64,000 nucleotides of DNA. Origin: Candidatus Bacteroides merdigallinarum. Lineage in GTDB: Bacteria; Bacteroidota; Bacteroidia; Bacteroidales; Bacteroidaceae. Made by a program: the position numbers and the translations under genes. Below, piece by piece: positions 52,748 through 62,461 of the stretch. Within the stretch, counting starts at the first letter, position 1; every line of letters starts with the position of its first letter. The stretch spans positions 1-64,000 of the forward strand of contig DXBX01000026.1 in assembly GCA_019116285.1 (NCBI GenBank), in the 5' to 3' direction. The notes below the pieces were generated by a model. That model was given only the letters and a program-made list of their open reading frames with translations. It made no database searches and was not told the DNA's origin.

Positions 52748-55700
52748 ATGGCAGAAGAAGAGGTCTTGAAGAAAAAAAGTCCGTGGTTGCGGGCGGCCTT
52801 GTGGGTGCTGCTCACGCCGGTAGCCTTGTTCGTGCTGCTCATGGTGCTGCTCTATGTGCCTCCGGTGCAGGATTTCATCCGTCGCCAGGCGGTGTCGATA
52901 GCGGGCGAGGCCACGGGTATGCAGTTTGCCGTGGAGCGGATAGACCTGCGTTTCCCGCTGGACCTGCTGGTGAGGGGCGTACGGGTGGTACAGCCGGCGG
53001 ACAGCGTGACCGCTGCACCGGACACCCTGCTGACCTTGGGCAACCTGAGCGTGCGTGTGCAGGCCTGGCCTTTGCTGCGGGGACAGGTGGAAGTGGACGG
53101 CGTGTCGCTGGAAGACGTGTCGGTCAATTCGGCCGGCCTGTTGGAGGGGATACGGCTGGAAGGCACCTTGGGACGCTTCTTTCTTCGCAGTCATGGAGTG
53201 GACCTGAACCGCGAAAGCGTGATCCTGAATGAAGTGACATTGGAGGATACGCATCTGCGGATGGCCTTGGCCGATACCACCGCGTCGCCGCCGGACACGA
53301 CTTCTACGCCTGTCCGCTGGAAGGTGTTGCTTCACGCTTTGCGGTTGAAAAATGTTTCCGTGGACCTGCAGATGCCGTTGGATTCCCTGCATCTGTCCGC
53401 CCGTTTGGGGGAGGCCCGCATGAATGAAGCCGAGGCCGACCTGGGGCGTCAGGCATACGGCTGGCAGAAGTTCCTGCTGACCGGCACCAGCCTGGACTAT
53501 GACACCGGCACGCCGCGGGACACCACCGTGACGGCCGCCGGGCTCGACCCCTCGCACCTGTCTGTGCGTGATGTGCGGATAGGCATTGATTCTGTCCGTT
53601 ACGTAGGGCGGGAGATGAATGCCGTTATCCGTGAGTTTTCCCTGAACGAACGTTCCGGCCTCCGTATCGCCTCATTGACGGGGCGTCTGACGGCCGACTC
53701 CACCTTGATACGTGTCCCCTTCCTGCAACTGACCACCCCGCACAGCCAGATTGATTTGGCCGCACAGACTTATTGGGAACTCATCAATATCCCCACTACG
53801 GGTCGTCTGTCCGCCCGTCTGGATGCCCGTATCGGCAAGCAGGACGTGCTGTTGCTGGCCGGTGGCCTGCCGGAGAGTTTCAAGAAGTCTTATCCGTTCC
53901 ATCCGCTGGTAATCCGTGCCGGCACGGAGGGCAATCTGAAACAGATGCAGATCAGCCGCTTTGCCGTGGACCTGCCCGGAGCGTTCTCGCTCAGCGGCGG
54001 GGGTGAATTCTGGAACCTGACGGACAGCCTGTCGCGCAGCGGCAATCTGGACCTGGAGATGCAGACGCGCGACCTGAACTTCCTGACCGCTCTGGGCGGA
54101 CTGATGCCAGACAGCTCCTTGGTCATTCCGGACAGCATGCAGCTGGGTGCCCGTCTGGCCGTGGAGGGTAATGCTTGCACGGCTTCGCTGGACTTGCAGG
54201 AGCATGAAGGCTCCCTGGACCTGGCGGCTGCCTACGACCTGGGCAACGGGCGTTACCAGTTGGAACTGGCTGCCGATTCGCTTCAGATTCATCACTTCCT
54301 GCCCAAGGATTCCCTATATGCCTTGTCGGCCCGGCTGAGGGCTCAGGGGCAGGGCTTTGACCTGGCTTCGGCCCGCACCTCCGCGCAAGTGGACTTGGCT
54401 TTGGGAAGCCTGCAATACGGTCGTCTCAGCCTGACGGATGTCGATTTGCGGGCGGCGTTGCAGGCATCGGTCGCTTCGGTGCGGCTGCACAGCGACAATG
54501 CCCTGCTTCGGATGAAGATGGACGCCGACCTCCGCCTGGACCGCAACTATATGGACGGCAAACTGAATCTGAACGTGCAGGATGTCGACTTGCATCGCTT
54601 GGGGCTGGTTTCCCAAAAACCGGAGCATCCCCTGGCTTTCGACCTGGCCGCCGAAGCACGCCGTGACTCCATCAAGTTGCACCTGGGCTCCGGCGATTTG
54701 GATTTTGATTTCAAGGCCCGCAGTACGTTGAAGACGTTGCTGGAAAAATCTGATGCCTTCATGGCCCTTCTGATGCAGCAGTGGGAAGACCGTCGCCTGG
54801 ACCATGCGGCGTTGCGCCGTATCCTGCCATCGGCGGGCATGCAGCTGACGGCGGGGCACGACAATCCCGCGGGTGACTTGCTGGCTGCGCAGGGAATGGC
54901 CTTCGACCGCCTGAAAGTTCAGTTTGGTTTCACGCCGGAGTGGGGCATCAACGGACGGGCCTCCGTGGAGGGGTTCCGGACCGATTCCCTGCGGCTGGAC
55001 ACGCTCTTCTTTGCCGTCCATCAGGATACGACCCGGATGCAGTTGCAGGGAGGGGTCATTAATGGTCCCCGCAATCCGCACTTTACTTTCCGCAGTCTCC
55101 TGACGGGCGAAATACGCAACGAGGATGCCGAACTGACCGTGAACTATACCGATGCCGAGGGGAATACCGGTATCCTGCTGGGAGTCAATGCCCGTCCCCT
55201 GACCGAGGGACACGGACGGGGTAACGGCGTGCTGTTGCGCCTGACGCCCGACGAGCCGGTTATCGCATACCGCAAGTTCCGTTTTCAGGAGGGTCGGAAC
55301 AGCATCTATCTGCACAAGAACATGCGCGTCTATGCCAACATCGATATGGAGGGCGGCGACGGGATGGGGTTCCGGATGCAGTCCGATGTGGGTGACACGG
55401 TCTCCTTGCAGAACGTCAACGTGGAGCTGAGCCGTTTCCGCCTGAGCGAACTGAGCCGGGTATTGCCCTATTTGCCGCGGCTGACCGGCCTCTTCACCAT
55501 CGAGGCCAATTACATACAGACACCCGAAGCCCTGCAGTTGGCCGCCGAGGCAGATATTGATTCGCTGACCTATGAGGGGCGTCCGGTGGGCGACCTGGGA
55601 GCAGGTGTCACCTGGTTGCCTGCCTCGGACCAAAGCCATTACCTCAGTGCCTACGTGGCCTGCGATGACCGGCAGGTGATGACGGTAGATGGCCTGTTGG

Positions 55701-57355
55701 GCACGGAAACCGATAAGGACGCTCTCTCGTTGGATGCCTCGCTGGAGCGGCTGCCACTGTCCGTGGCCAATGCCTTTGTGCCGGACGGAATGGCTTCTTT
55801 GTCCGGTCATCTGAATGGGGCCGTCTCTCTGCGGGGGACGACGGCGAGACCCGACCTCCGGGGCAGTCTGCAGATGGATACGGCCTCTGTATTCATCCGG
55901 CAGTTGGGGGCACGCTACTATTTCGACGGACGGCCTGTGCGCATCGCCGACAACCGGCTGACGTTTGACAAGTTCTCCCTCTACACAACCAGCCGTAATC
56001 CGTTCGTCATCGACGGTTCGGTCAGCTTTGCCGATCCGGCTCGTCCGTCGGCCGACTTGACCTTGCAGGCCGTCAATTATAATCTGCTGGACGCTCCCCA
56101 TACTCGCGAAAGCCTGGTCTATGGTAAGGTGTTCGTGGATATCAACGCGGCTGTGCGCGGGCCGTTGGATGCCCTGACGATGCGTGGCAACATGAATCTG
56201 CTGGGCAATACCAACGTGACCTATGTCCTGACGGACTCTCCCTTGACGGTGGAGGACCGTCTGAGCGGCCTGGTCACCTTTACCTCCTTTGCCGACAGCG
56301 TGGCGACGGATACGCTGCAAGTAGCTGCCGTCCCCTTGGGCGGGATGGAAATCTACATGTCCCTGCACATCGATGAGGCCGTGCGCTTGCGGGCTGATTT
56401 GACCCCGGCAGGTGATAAATACATCGAACTGGAGGGAGGCGGCGACCTCAACTTGCAATATACGGCCCAAGGGGATATGAGCCTGACGGGACGTTATACC
56501 TTGTCCGGAGGCGTGATGAAATATTCCTTGCCCGTCATTCCCCTGAAGGAGTTCCGTTTCAATACAGGCAGCTACGTGGATTGGCGCGGCGACCTGCTGA
56601 ATCCCACCCTCGACCTGAAGGCGACGGAGCGGATGCGTGCCTCTGTGGCCGACGGAGAGGGAGAAGCCTCGCGCATCGTCAACTTCGACGTCAGCATCGG
56701 CATTACGGGTCGGCTGGAGTCGCCCGACCTCATCTTCGACATCGCAGCGCCTGAGGATGCTACCGTGCAGAACGAGTTGCAGGCCATGGGAGCCGAAGAA
56801 CGCAGTAAGCAGGCCATCGCCATGCTGGCCACGGGCATTTACCTGAACAGTGGTGCCAAGGGGGGAGGCTTGTCCATGGGCACGGCTCTGAACAGTGTCC
56901 TCCAAAGCCAGATTAACGCCTTGGCCGGATCGGCCGTGAAGAATGCCAGTATCAGTGTGGGTGTGGAAGACCGCACGTCCGCCGAGACGGGCAGTACGCA
57001 GACCGACTATAGCTTCCGCTACTCGCAACGGTTCTTCAACGACCGCTTCCAGGTAGTCATCGGCGGCAAGGTGTCTACCGGTGCCAATGCCACCAATTCC
57101 GCCGAATCCTTCATCGACAACATCTCGCTGGAGTATCGGCTGGACAATTCGGGCACGCGCTATATCCGGGTGTTCCATAATAAGAACTACGAAAGCGTGC
57201 TGGACGGAGAGATTACGGAAACGGGCGTCGGCCTCGTGCTGCGCCGCAAACTGGACCGTCTGGGCGAACTGTTCATCTTCCGTAAGAAGAAGCCGCGGAG
57301 CGTCGGGGAGGAGAAGAAGTCCGCCTCGGAGGAGCCTGAATCTTCACCAAGGTGA
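52748..57355 (+). CDS. tamB: Translocation and assembly module TamB-like protein (DUF490)
   Basis: 1535 aa, N-terminal TM, AsmA/TamB-like N-terminus, C-terminal PDLIFDIAAPEDATVQNELQAMG...DRFQVVIGGKVSTG. Confidence 0.9.
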   Translation: MAEEEVLKKKSPWLRAALWVLLTPVALFVLLMVLLYVPPVQDFIRRQAVSIAGEATGMQFAVERIDLRFPLDLLVRGVRVVQPADSVTAAPDTLLTLGNLSVRVQAWPLLRGQVEVDGVSLEDVSVNSAGLLEGIRLEGTLGRFFLRSHGVDLNRESVILNEVTLEDTHLRMALADTTASPPDTTSTPVRWKVLLHALRLKNVSVDLQMPLDSLHLSARLGEARMNEAEADLGRQAYGWQKFLLTGTSLDYDTGTPRDTTVTAAGLDPSHLSVRDVRIGIDSVRYVGREMNAVIREFSLNERSGLRIASLTGRLTADSTLIRVPFLQLTTPHSQIDLAAQTYWELINIPTTGRLSARLDARIGKQDVLLLAGGLPESFKKSYPFHPLVIRAGTEGNLKQMQISRFAVDLPGAFSLSGGGEFWNLTDSLSRSGNLDLEMQTRDLNFLTALGGLMPDSSLVIPDSMQLGARLAVEGNACTASLDLQEHEGSLDLAAAYDLGNGRYQLELAADSLQIHHFLPKDSLYALSARLRAQGQGFDLASARTSAQVDLALGSLQYGRLSLTDVDLRAALQASVASVRLHSDNALLRMKMDADLRLDRNYMDGKLNLNVQDVDLHRLGLVSQKPEHPLAFDLAAEARRDSIKLHLGSGDLDFDFKARSTLKTLLEKSDAFMALLMQQWEDRRLDHAALRRILPSAGMQLTAGHDNPAGDLLAAQGMAFDRLKVQFGFTPEWGINGRASVEGFRTDSLRLDTLFFAVHQDTTRMQLQGGVINGPRNPHFTFRSLLTGEIRNEDAELTVNYTDAEGNTGILLGVNARPLTEGHGRGNGVLLRLTPDEPVIAYRKFRFQEGRNSIYLHKNMRVYANIDMEGGDGMGFRMQSDVGDTVSLQNVNVELSRFRLSELSRVLPYLPRLTGLFTIEANYIQTPEALQLAAEADIDSLTYEGRPVGDLGAGVTWLPASDQSHYLSAYVACDDRQVMTVDGLLGTETDKDALSLDASLERLPLSVANAFVPDGMASLSGHLNGAVSLRGTTARPDLRGSLQMDTASVFIRQLGARYYFDGRPVRIADNRLTFDKFSLYTTSRNPFVIDGSVSFADPARPSADLTLQAVNYNLLDAPHTRESLVYGKVFVDINAAVRGPLDALTMRGNMNLLGNTNVTYVLTDSPLTVEDRLSGLVTFTSFADSVATDTLQVAAVPLGGMEIYMSLHIDEAVRLRADLTPAGDKYIELEGGGDLNLQYTAQGDMSLTGRYTLSGGVMKYSLPVIPLKEFRFNTGSYVDWRGDLLNPTLDLKATERMRASVADGEGEASRIVNFDVSIGITGRLESPDLIFDIAAPEDATVQNELQAMGAEERSKQAIAMLATGIYLNSGAKGGGLSMGTALNSVLQSQINALAGSAVKNASISVGVEDRTSAETGSTQTDYSFRYSQRFFNDRFQVVIGGKVSTGANATNSAESFIDNISLEYRLDNSGTRYIRVFHNKNYESVLDGEITETGVGLVLRRKLDRLGELFIFRKKKPRSVGEEKKSASEEPESSPR

Positions 57356-57591
57356 CGGCGAGATCAAGACCAAGGTGACGATGAGATCGAGACCAAGGTG
57401 ACGATGAGGTCGAGACCAAGGTGACGGTGAGGTCGAGACCAAGGCGACGGTGAGGACAAGACCTCGGTGAGGCTGAAACCTTCGCTATAGTGAACCCGGA
57501 TTCGTCACCCTAGTGACGGTGCTGTCGTCACAGTAGTGACGATGCTGTCACCACAGTAGTGACGGTGCAGTCGTCACAGTAGTGAATCCGG
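57341..57591. repeat. Array E: eleven tandem 23-bp units (tcacc/gaccAAGGTGAc, gtcacagtaGTGAC subtypes)
   Basis: Aligned centres 57349, 57372, 57395, 57418, 57441, 57464, 57487, 57510, 57533, 57556, 57579, all 23 bp apart. Confidence 0.96.
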
Positions 57592-57644
57592 CGTCCTTAC
57601 CAGGTTGCTTTATAAGTTATTGATAATAAGGAATATATAAGTAT

Positions 57645-60020
57645 ATGGTACGAATAGACATACATCGTCTCGGGCGAATCCTATATATAATATTAGGTGT
57701 ATCCCTCCTGGCCGCCTGCTCCACCACGAAGCACCTGCCCGAGGGCGAAATCCTCTACATCGGCCAGCGGCCCACGCTGGTGGACAATCCGCAGCCGACC
57801 TCCGTGGGCGAGACCGCCCTGGAGGAAGTGGAGGCCGCCCTGGCCAAGGCGCCCAACAACTCCCTGCTGGGCAGCACCTCGGTGCGCTTCCCTTTCCCCC
57901 TGGGGCTGTGGGTGTACAATGGCTTCCGGAAGTACGAGAAGGGATTGGGCCGCTGGATATACAACCGGTTCGCCGCCGAGCCCGTGCTCCTCTCCGGGGT
58001 GAATCCAGACATCCGCACCCAGGCTGCCACGAACCTGCTGCACGACTATGGCTACTTCCAGGGGAAGGTGACCCATCAGGTCTTGCCCCATGCCAAGGAT
58101 TCACTCAAGGCCCGCGTGCAGTATGACGTCCGGATGGGGCGTCCCTACTTCATCGACACGGTAGACTACCGCGGCTTCTCGCCCCGCACGCAGGCCATCC
58201 TGAAGTTGAGCCGTCGCCGCTCCCTCATCCGACCGGGCGAGCAGTTCAACGTGCCCGACCTGGACGGCGAGCGCACCCGCATCAGCAACCTGCTGCGCAA
58301 CGTGGGCTGCTACTATTTCCGTCCCGACTACCTGACCTATCAGGCCGATACGACCCTGGTGCCGGGGCGCGTCTCGCTCCGCTTGGTGCCTGTGGCAGGG
58401 ATGCCTGCCGTGGCCGAGAAGCCCTTCCGCCTGGGCCGCAAGTCCTTCTACCTGTTGGGCAAGAACGGCGAGGCGCCCAACGACAGCCTGGTCTACAAGG
58501 ACCTGACCATCCACTATCATGACAAGCTGCGCGTCCGTCCCAACATGATCCACCGCTGGATGGACTATCAGAACTTCCGCTACAAGCGTCAGGTGGAGGA
58601 CAGTGCCGGCATCTCCCGCCAGCGCTCGGCCCGGAGCCTGTACAGCCTCTACCGTCAGACCCGTGTGCAGGAACGACTGGCCAACGTGGGTATCTTCCGC
58701 TACACCGAGATGCAGTTTGTCCCCCGCGACTCGGCCTTGGTGAACGATACGTTGGACGTGCATGTCATTGCCGCCCTGGACAAGCCCTACGATGCCGAGC
58801 TGGACTTCAACGTCAAGATGAAGAGCAATAACCAGACCGGTCCCGGTGCCGTGTTCTCTCTGACGAAGAACAATGTCTTCGGCGGCGGTGAGAAGTGGAA
58901 CGTCGAGCTGAAGGGTTCCTATGAGTGGGCGACGGGGCGCAACACCTCGTCCGCCATGAACAGTTACGAGTTGGGCGTGGCCACGTCCCTCATCTTCCCC
59001 CGCGTGGTCTTTCCGCGGATGGGCGGCAATGAGTACGACTTCCCCGCCACCACCACGTTCCGCCTCTACGTGGATCAGATGAACCGTGCCCGCTACTATA
59101 AGTTGCTGGCCTTCGGCGGGAACGCCACCTATGACTTCCAGCCCAAGCCGACCTCGAAGCACAGCTTCACGCCCTTCCGCCTGACCTTCAACGTGCTGCG
59201 CGACCCCACGGCGGAGTTCCAGCAGCTTCAGGCGGAGAATCCCGCCCTGTACGTCAGCCTGCGCAATCAGTTCATTCCGGCCATGGAATACACCTATACC
59301 TTCGATAACAGCGCAGGACGCCGTCGCCGTCACCCCATCTGGTGGCAGACCACGCTGACCTCGGCGGGCAATGTCACTTCTGTCATCTATCGTGCCTTGG
59401 GCAAACGGTTTGACGAGGAGGGCAAGGAACTGTTGGGAGTGCCCTTCGCTCAGTTCCTGAAGATGAACACCGAGTTGCGCTATAATAATCGCATCGACCG
59501 GAATAACTCCCTGGCTTCCAGGGTGGCCTTGGGTGTCATCTGGTCGTATGGCAATGCCACTACGGCTCCTTACACCGAGCAGTTCTATGTGGGCGGTGCC
59601 AACAGTGTCCGTGCCTTTGCGGCGCGCAGTATCGGTCCCGGCGGTTATCCGGCCGATGATAATGATACCTATTCCTTCATCAACCATGTGGGCGACATCC
59701 GCTTCGAGGCCAATCTGGAGTATCGTTTCCGCATCATCAGCGATCTGCACGGGGCGGTGTTCCTGGATGCGGGTAATGTCTGGCTGATGCGGAAAGACCC
59801 TTCGCGTCCGGGAGGTGACTTCCGTCTGAAGGACTTCCCGAAGCAGATAGCCGTGGGCACGGGCGTGGGCATCCGTTATGACTTGGACTTCCTGGTGTTC
59901 CGCCTGGATTGGGGCATCGCCCTGCATGATCCCTATGATACGGGCAAGTCCGGTTATTACAATGTGCGCAAGTTTATGGACGGTACAGCCCTGCACTTTG
60001 CCATCGGTTATCCCTTCTGA
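57645..60020 (+). CDS. BamA/TamA family outer membrane protein (surface antigen D15-like), lipoprotein
   Basis: Lipoprotein leader ILGVSLLAACSTTKHLPEGEILYIG; C-terminal barrel FYVGGANSVRAFAARSIGPGGY, LDAGNVW. Confidence 0.9.
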   Translation: MVRIDIHRLGRILYIILGVSLLAACSTTKHLPEGEILYIGQRPTLVDNPQPTSVGETALEEVEAALAKAPNNSLLGSTSVRFPFPLGLWVYNGFRKYEKGLGRWIYNRFAAEPVLLSGVNPDIRTQAATNLLHDYGYFQGKVTHQVLPHAKDSLKARVQYDVRMGRPYFIDTVDYRGFSPRTQAILKLSRRRSLIRPGEQFNVPDLDGERTRISNLLRNVGCYYFRPDYLTYQADTTLVPGRVSLRLVPVAGMPAVAEKPFRLGRKSFYLLGKNGEAPNDSLVYKDLTIHYHDKLRVRPNMIHRWMDYQNFRYKRQVEDSAGISRQRSARSLYSLYRQTRVQERLANVGIFRYTEMQFVPRDSALVNDTLDVHVIAALDKPYDAELDFNVKMKSNNQTGPGAVFSLTKNNVFGGGEKWNVELKGSYEWATGRNTSSAMNSYELGVATSLIFPRVVFPRMGGNEYDFPATTTFRLYVDQMNRARYYKLLAFGGNATYDFQPKPTSKHSFTPFRLTFNVLRDPTAEFQQLQAENPALYVSLRNQFIPAMEYTYTFDNSAGRRRRHPIWWQTTLTSAGNVTSVIYRALGKRFDEEGKELLGVPFAQFLKMNTELRYNNRIDRNNSLASRVALGVIWSYGNATTAPYTEQFYVGGANSVRAFAARSIGPGGYPADDNDTYSFINHVGDIRFEANLEYRFRIISDLHGAVFLDAGNVWLMRKDPSRPGGDFRLKDFPKQIAVGTGVGIRYDLDFLVFRLDWGIALHDPYDTGKSGYYNVRKFMDGTALHFAIGYPF

Positions 60021-60066
60021 TGTTTTATTTTAGGGGTCGGGTGGATTATTCTATGAATATATTTCG

Positions 60067-60074
60067 TACATTTG
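60067..60074 (+). promoter_or_regulatory. -7 element TACATTTG upstream of the nucleotidyltransferase gene
   Basis: TAnnTTTG match ~40 nt before ATG. Confidence 0.5.
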
Positions 60075-60112
60075 TGCGGTGTTAAACTATCAACCTTTAA
60101 ATACATAACGTA

Positions 60113-61024
60113 ATGAAACCTACTCTTTTCCTATTGGCTGCCGGTATGGGTAGCCGTTATGGCGGGCTGAAACAGCTCGATGGCCTGGGTCCCAACGGCG
60201 AGACCATTATGGATTATTCTATTTATGATGCCATTCATGCCGGCTTTGGCAAGCTGGTCTTTGTCATCCGCAAGGACTTTGAACAGGATTTCCGCGACAA
60301 GATTATCTCCAAGTATGAAGGACATATCCCTTGCGAGCTGGTGTTCCAATCACTGGATGCACTGCCCGAAGGTTTCACTTGTCCGGAAGGCCGCACGAAA
60401 CCCTGGGGTACGAATCATGCCGTATTGATGGGCGAGGATGTCATTCATGAGCCTTTTGCTGTGATTAACTGCGATGACTTCTATGGACGTGATTCCTTCC
60501 AGGTGATGGGTAAGTTCCTGGCTGCCCTGCCCGAAGGTGCGAAGAACACGTATGCCATGGTGGGCTTCCGTGTAGGCAATACGCTGAGCGAGAGCGGCAC
60601 CGTATCGCGCGGCATCTGCGGCACGGACGAGAAACGTATGCTGACTTCGGTGGTGGAGCGTACCAAGATCCAGCGCATGGACGGCGAGGTGAAGTATCTG
60701 GACGATGACGATCAGTGGGTAGCCACGCCCGAGACGACGCCCGTCAGCATGAATTTCTGGGGCTTTACACCCGACTATTTCGGCTACAGCAAGGAGTACT
60801 TCAAGGGCTTCCTGGCCGACCCGAAGAACATGTCGAACCTGAAGAGCGAGTTCTTCATCCCGTTGATGGTGGACAAACTCATCAAGGAAGGCACGGCTAC
60901 GGTGGAGGTGCTGGACACGACGAGCAAGTGGTTTGGCGTTACTTATCCCGAAGACCGTCCGGCGGTAGTGGCCAAGATCAAGTCGTTGGTAGAAGCCGGC
61001 GAATATCCTGAGAAGCTGTTCTAA
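60113..61024 (+). CDS. Sugar nucleotidyltransferase (NTP_transferase) family protein
   Basis: FLLAAGMGSRYGGLKQLDGLGPNGETIMDYSIYDA; AVINCDDFYGRDSF. Confidence 0.88.
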   Translation: MKPTLFLLAAGMGSRYGGLKQLDGLGPNGETIMDYSIYDAIHAGFGKLVFVIRKDFEQDFRDKIISKYEGHIPCELVFQSLDALPEGFTCPEGRTKPWGTNHAVLMGEDVIHEPFAVINCDDFYGRDSFQVMGKFLAALPEGAKNTYAMVGFRVGNTLSESGTVSRGICGTDEKRMLTSVVERTKIQRMDGEVKYLDDDDQWVATPETTPVSMNFWGFTPDYFGYSKEYFKGFLADPKNMSNLKSEFFIPLMVDKLIKEGTATVEVLDTTSKWFGVTYPEDRPAVVAKIKSLVEAGEYPEKLF

Positions 61025-61058
61025 GCTGACAGATAGCGAACTGTTATAGACTTTTTTG

Positions 61059-61109
61059 ATGCGGACTTGCAGAAGGATGGGCGGATGTCTACCCCTGCAA
61101 AGTCCGCAT
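61059..61109. terminator. Hairpin ATGCGGACTTGCAG ... CTGCAAAGTCCGCAT (terminator-like)
   Basis: 14-15 bp arms with a one-nt bulge, between convergent genes; weak T-run. Confidence 0.5.
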
Positions 61110-61111
61110 AT

Positions 61112-61197
61112 TTGCGATAGGGCTATCGCACGGCATCGATAGAGCTATCGTTAGGCGATGATAGAGCTATCGTTAGGCGATGATAGGGCTTTCATCT
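61112..61197. repeat. Array F: four tandem 22-bp units, CGATAG-rg-CTATCG dyad
   Basis: GATAG at 61116, 61138, 61160, 61182. Confidence 0.93.
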
Positions 61198-61687
61198 CTT
61201 CTCCGTCCTTATCATACTGCTTGCGCTTTCCCGTTGGGGCAGATGTCAGTGTGATACGGACCACGGAGGTGCGGTGCAGGCTTCGGCGGATGGCATCCTC
61301 GAAGGCATCCATGTGTTGGGGCAGGAAGCGCTCGCTGATGGCATGGAGAGCCGTTATTTTTTCTTGTTCGTCCGTGACCAACTCTGCTCGGCCAAAAGCG
61401 ATGGCCGAACGGTACTGGAGAGTGAACGAACCATCCTTGGGGCCTATGGTCGGTGTGCATCGGGTAACGGCTGAAAGGCAGACTTCCGGGTGTACGGCTA
61501 TGGCATCGAGTTTGTCACCCTCCGGGGCACAATGGAAGTACCAGTCCTTGTCATTGGTAGAGGCAAGGGACAAGGGTACACCATACGAAGTGCCGTCCGG
61601 CCGCGTGAAACTGACCGTGATGTATGGCGCTTTATGCATGATTTCCAAGGCCCATTCGGAGGGCATTTCTCTGCTTGTTTTTCTCAT
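61151..61687 (-). CDS. Pyridoxamine 5'-phosphate oxidase family (FMN-binding split barrel) protein
   Basis: EWALEIMHKAPYITVSFTRPDGTSYGVPLSLA, WYFHCAPEGDKLDAIAVHPEVCLSAV. Confidence 0.88.
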   Translation of the reverse strand: MRKTSREMPSEWALEIMHKAPYITVSFTRPDGTSYGVPLSLASTNDKDWYFHCAPEGDKLDAIAVHPEVCLSAVTRCTPTIGPKDGSFTLQYRSAIAFGRAELVTDEQEKITALHAISERFLPQHMDAFEDAIRRSLHRTSVVRITLTSAPTGKRKQYDKDGEEMKALSSPNDSSIIA

Positions 61688-61705
61688 AGGATGCTGGGGA
61701 ATTTT

Positions 61706-62362
61706 TTATTCGTTGGCAACCAGTGTCAGTATTTCTTCCGCCTTGTCCACGATGTGGGCGGGGCCGACTTCTTCCAATTCTGTCCGCGGACGGAAACCCC
61801 ATGTGACGCCACAGGCCTCGACGCCGGCATTGCGTGCCGTCTGCATATCCACACCGGAATCTCCGACATAGAGCACGTCTTTGGAAGAGATTGAGGCTTG
61901 CTTCAGAATGTCGTGTACGATGGCCGGGTCAGGCTTGACGGGGACACCCTCGCGCTGACCCAGGACGGCTGCGAAGCGGATGCCGGGGAAGTAGTGGGCA
62001 ATGAGCTTCGTGGTGGCTTCCTGATATTTGTTGGAGGCTACGGCCAGTTTGACACCCTTTGCCTGCAATTGCTCCAGCAATTCGGGGATGCCGGGGTAGG
62101 GGCGGCTCATGTCGGCGTTGTGAATATTATAATAAGGTATAAACTCGGCGCGGACACGGAGCACGTTTTCCGGTGTTTTCTCGCCTTCGGGCAGGGCACG
62201 CTCGAAGAGTTTGTTGATGCCGTTGCCCACCATCCGGGGGTAGGCAGAGGCGTCGTGAGTGGGGAATCCCAGGGCGTGGAGCGCGTGGTTGGTACTTTGT
62301 GCCAGGTCGGCGATGGTGTTCAGCAGGGTGCCGTCCAAGTCGAATATAACGAGTTTCTTCAT
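61706..62362 (-). CDS. HAD family hydrolase, phosphoglycolate phosphatase-like
   Basis: KLVIFDLDGTLLNTIADL, VASNKYQ, KPDPAIVHDIL, YVGDSGVDMQTARNAGV. Confidence 0.9.
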   Translation of the reverse strand: MKKLVIFDLDGTLLNTIADLAQSTNHALHALGFPTHDASAYPRMVGNGINKLFERALPEGEKTPENVLRVRAEFIPYYNIHNADMSRPYPGIPELLEQLQAKGVKLAVASNKYQEATTKLIAHYFPGIRFAAVLGQREGVPVKPDPAIVHDILKQASISSKDVLYVGDSGVDMQTARNAGVEACGVTWGFRPRTELEEVGPAHIVDKAEEILTLVANE

Positions 62363-62427
62363 TGCGGGTAAATCCTTTAAATTCTTATTTTTGACGGCGC
62401 AAAGATACGATTTACACAGATTCTTCC

Positions 62428-62435
62428 TATCTTTG
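62428..62435 (+). promoter_or_regulatory. -7 element TATCTTTG upstream of fabI
   Basis: TAnnTTTG match ~27 nt before ATG. Confidence 0.55.
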
Positions 62436-62461
62436 CACTCTCAATTTAAGTTAATACGACT

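Noticed and set aside
54314-57178. 954-aa minus-strand ORF inside tamB
   Set aside because: Antisense shadow ORF caused by GC-rich third positions; composition is Q/H/G/R-rich and resembles no family, whereas the plus strand encodes TamB.
58101-59996. 631-aa minus-strand ORF antisense to the BamA/TamA-like gene
   Set aside because: Shadow ORF of a well-supported outer membrane protein gene.
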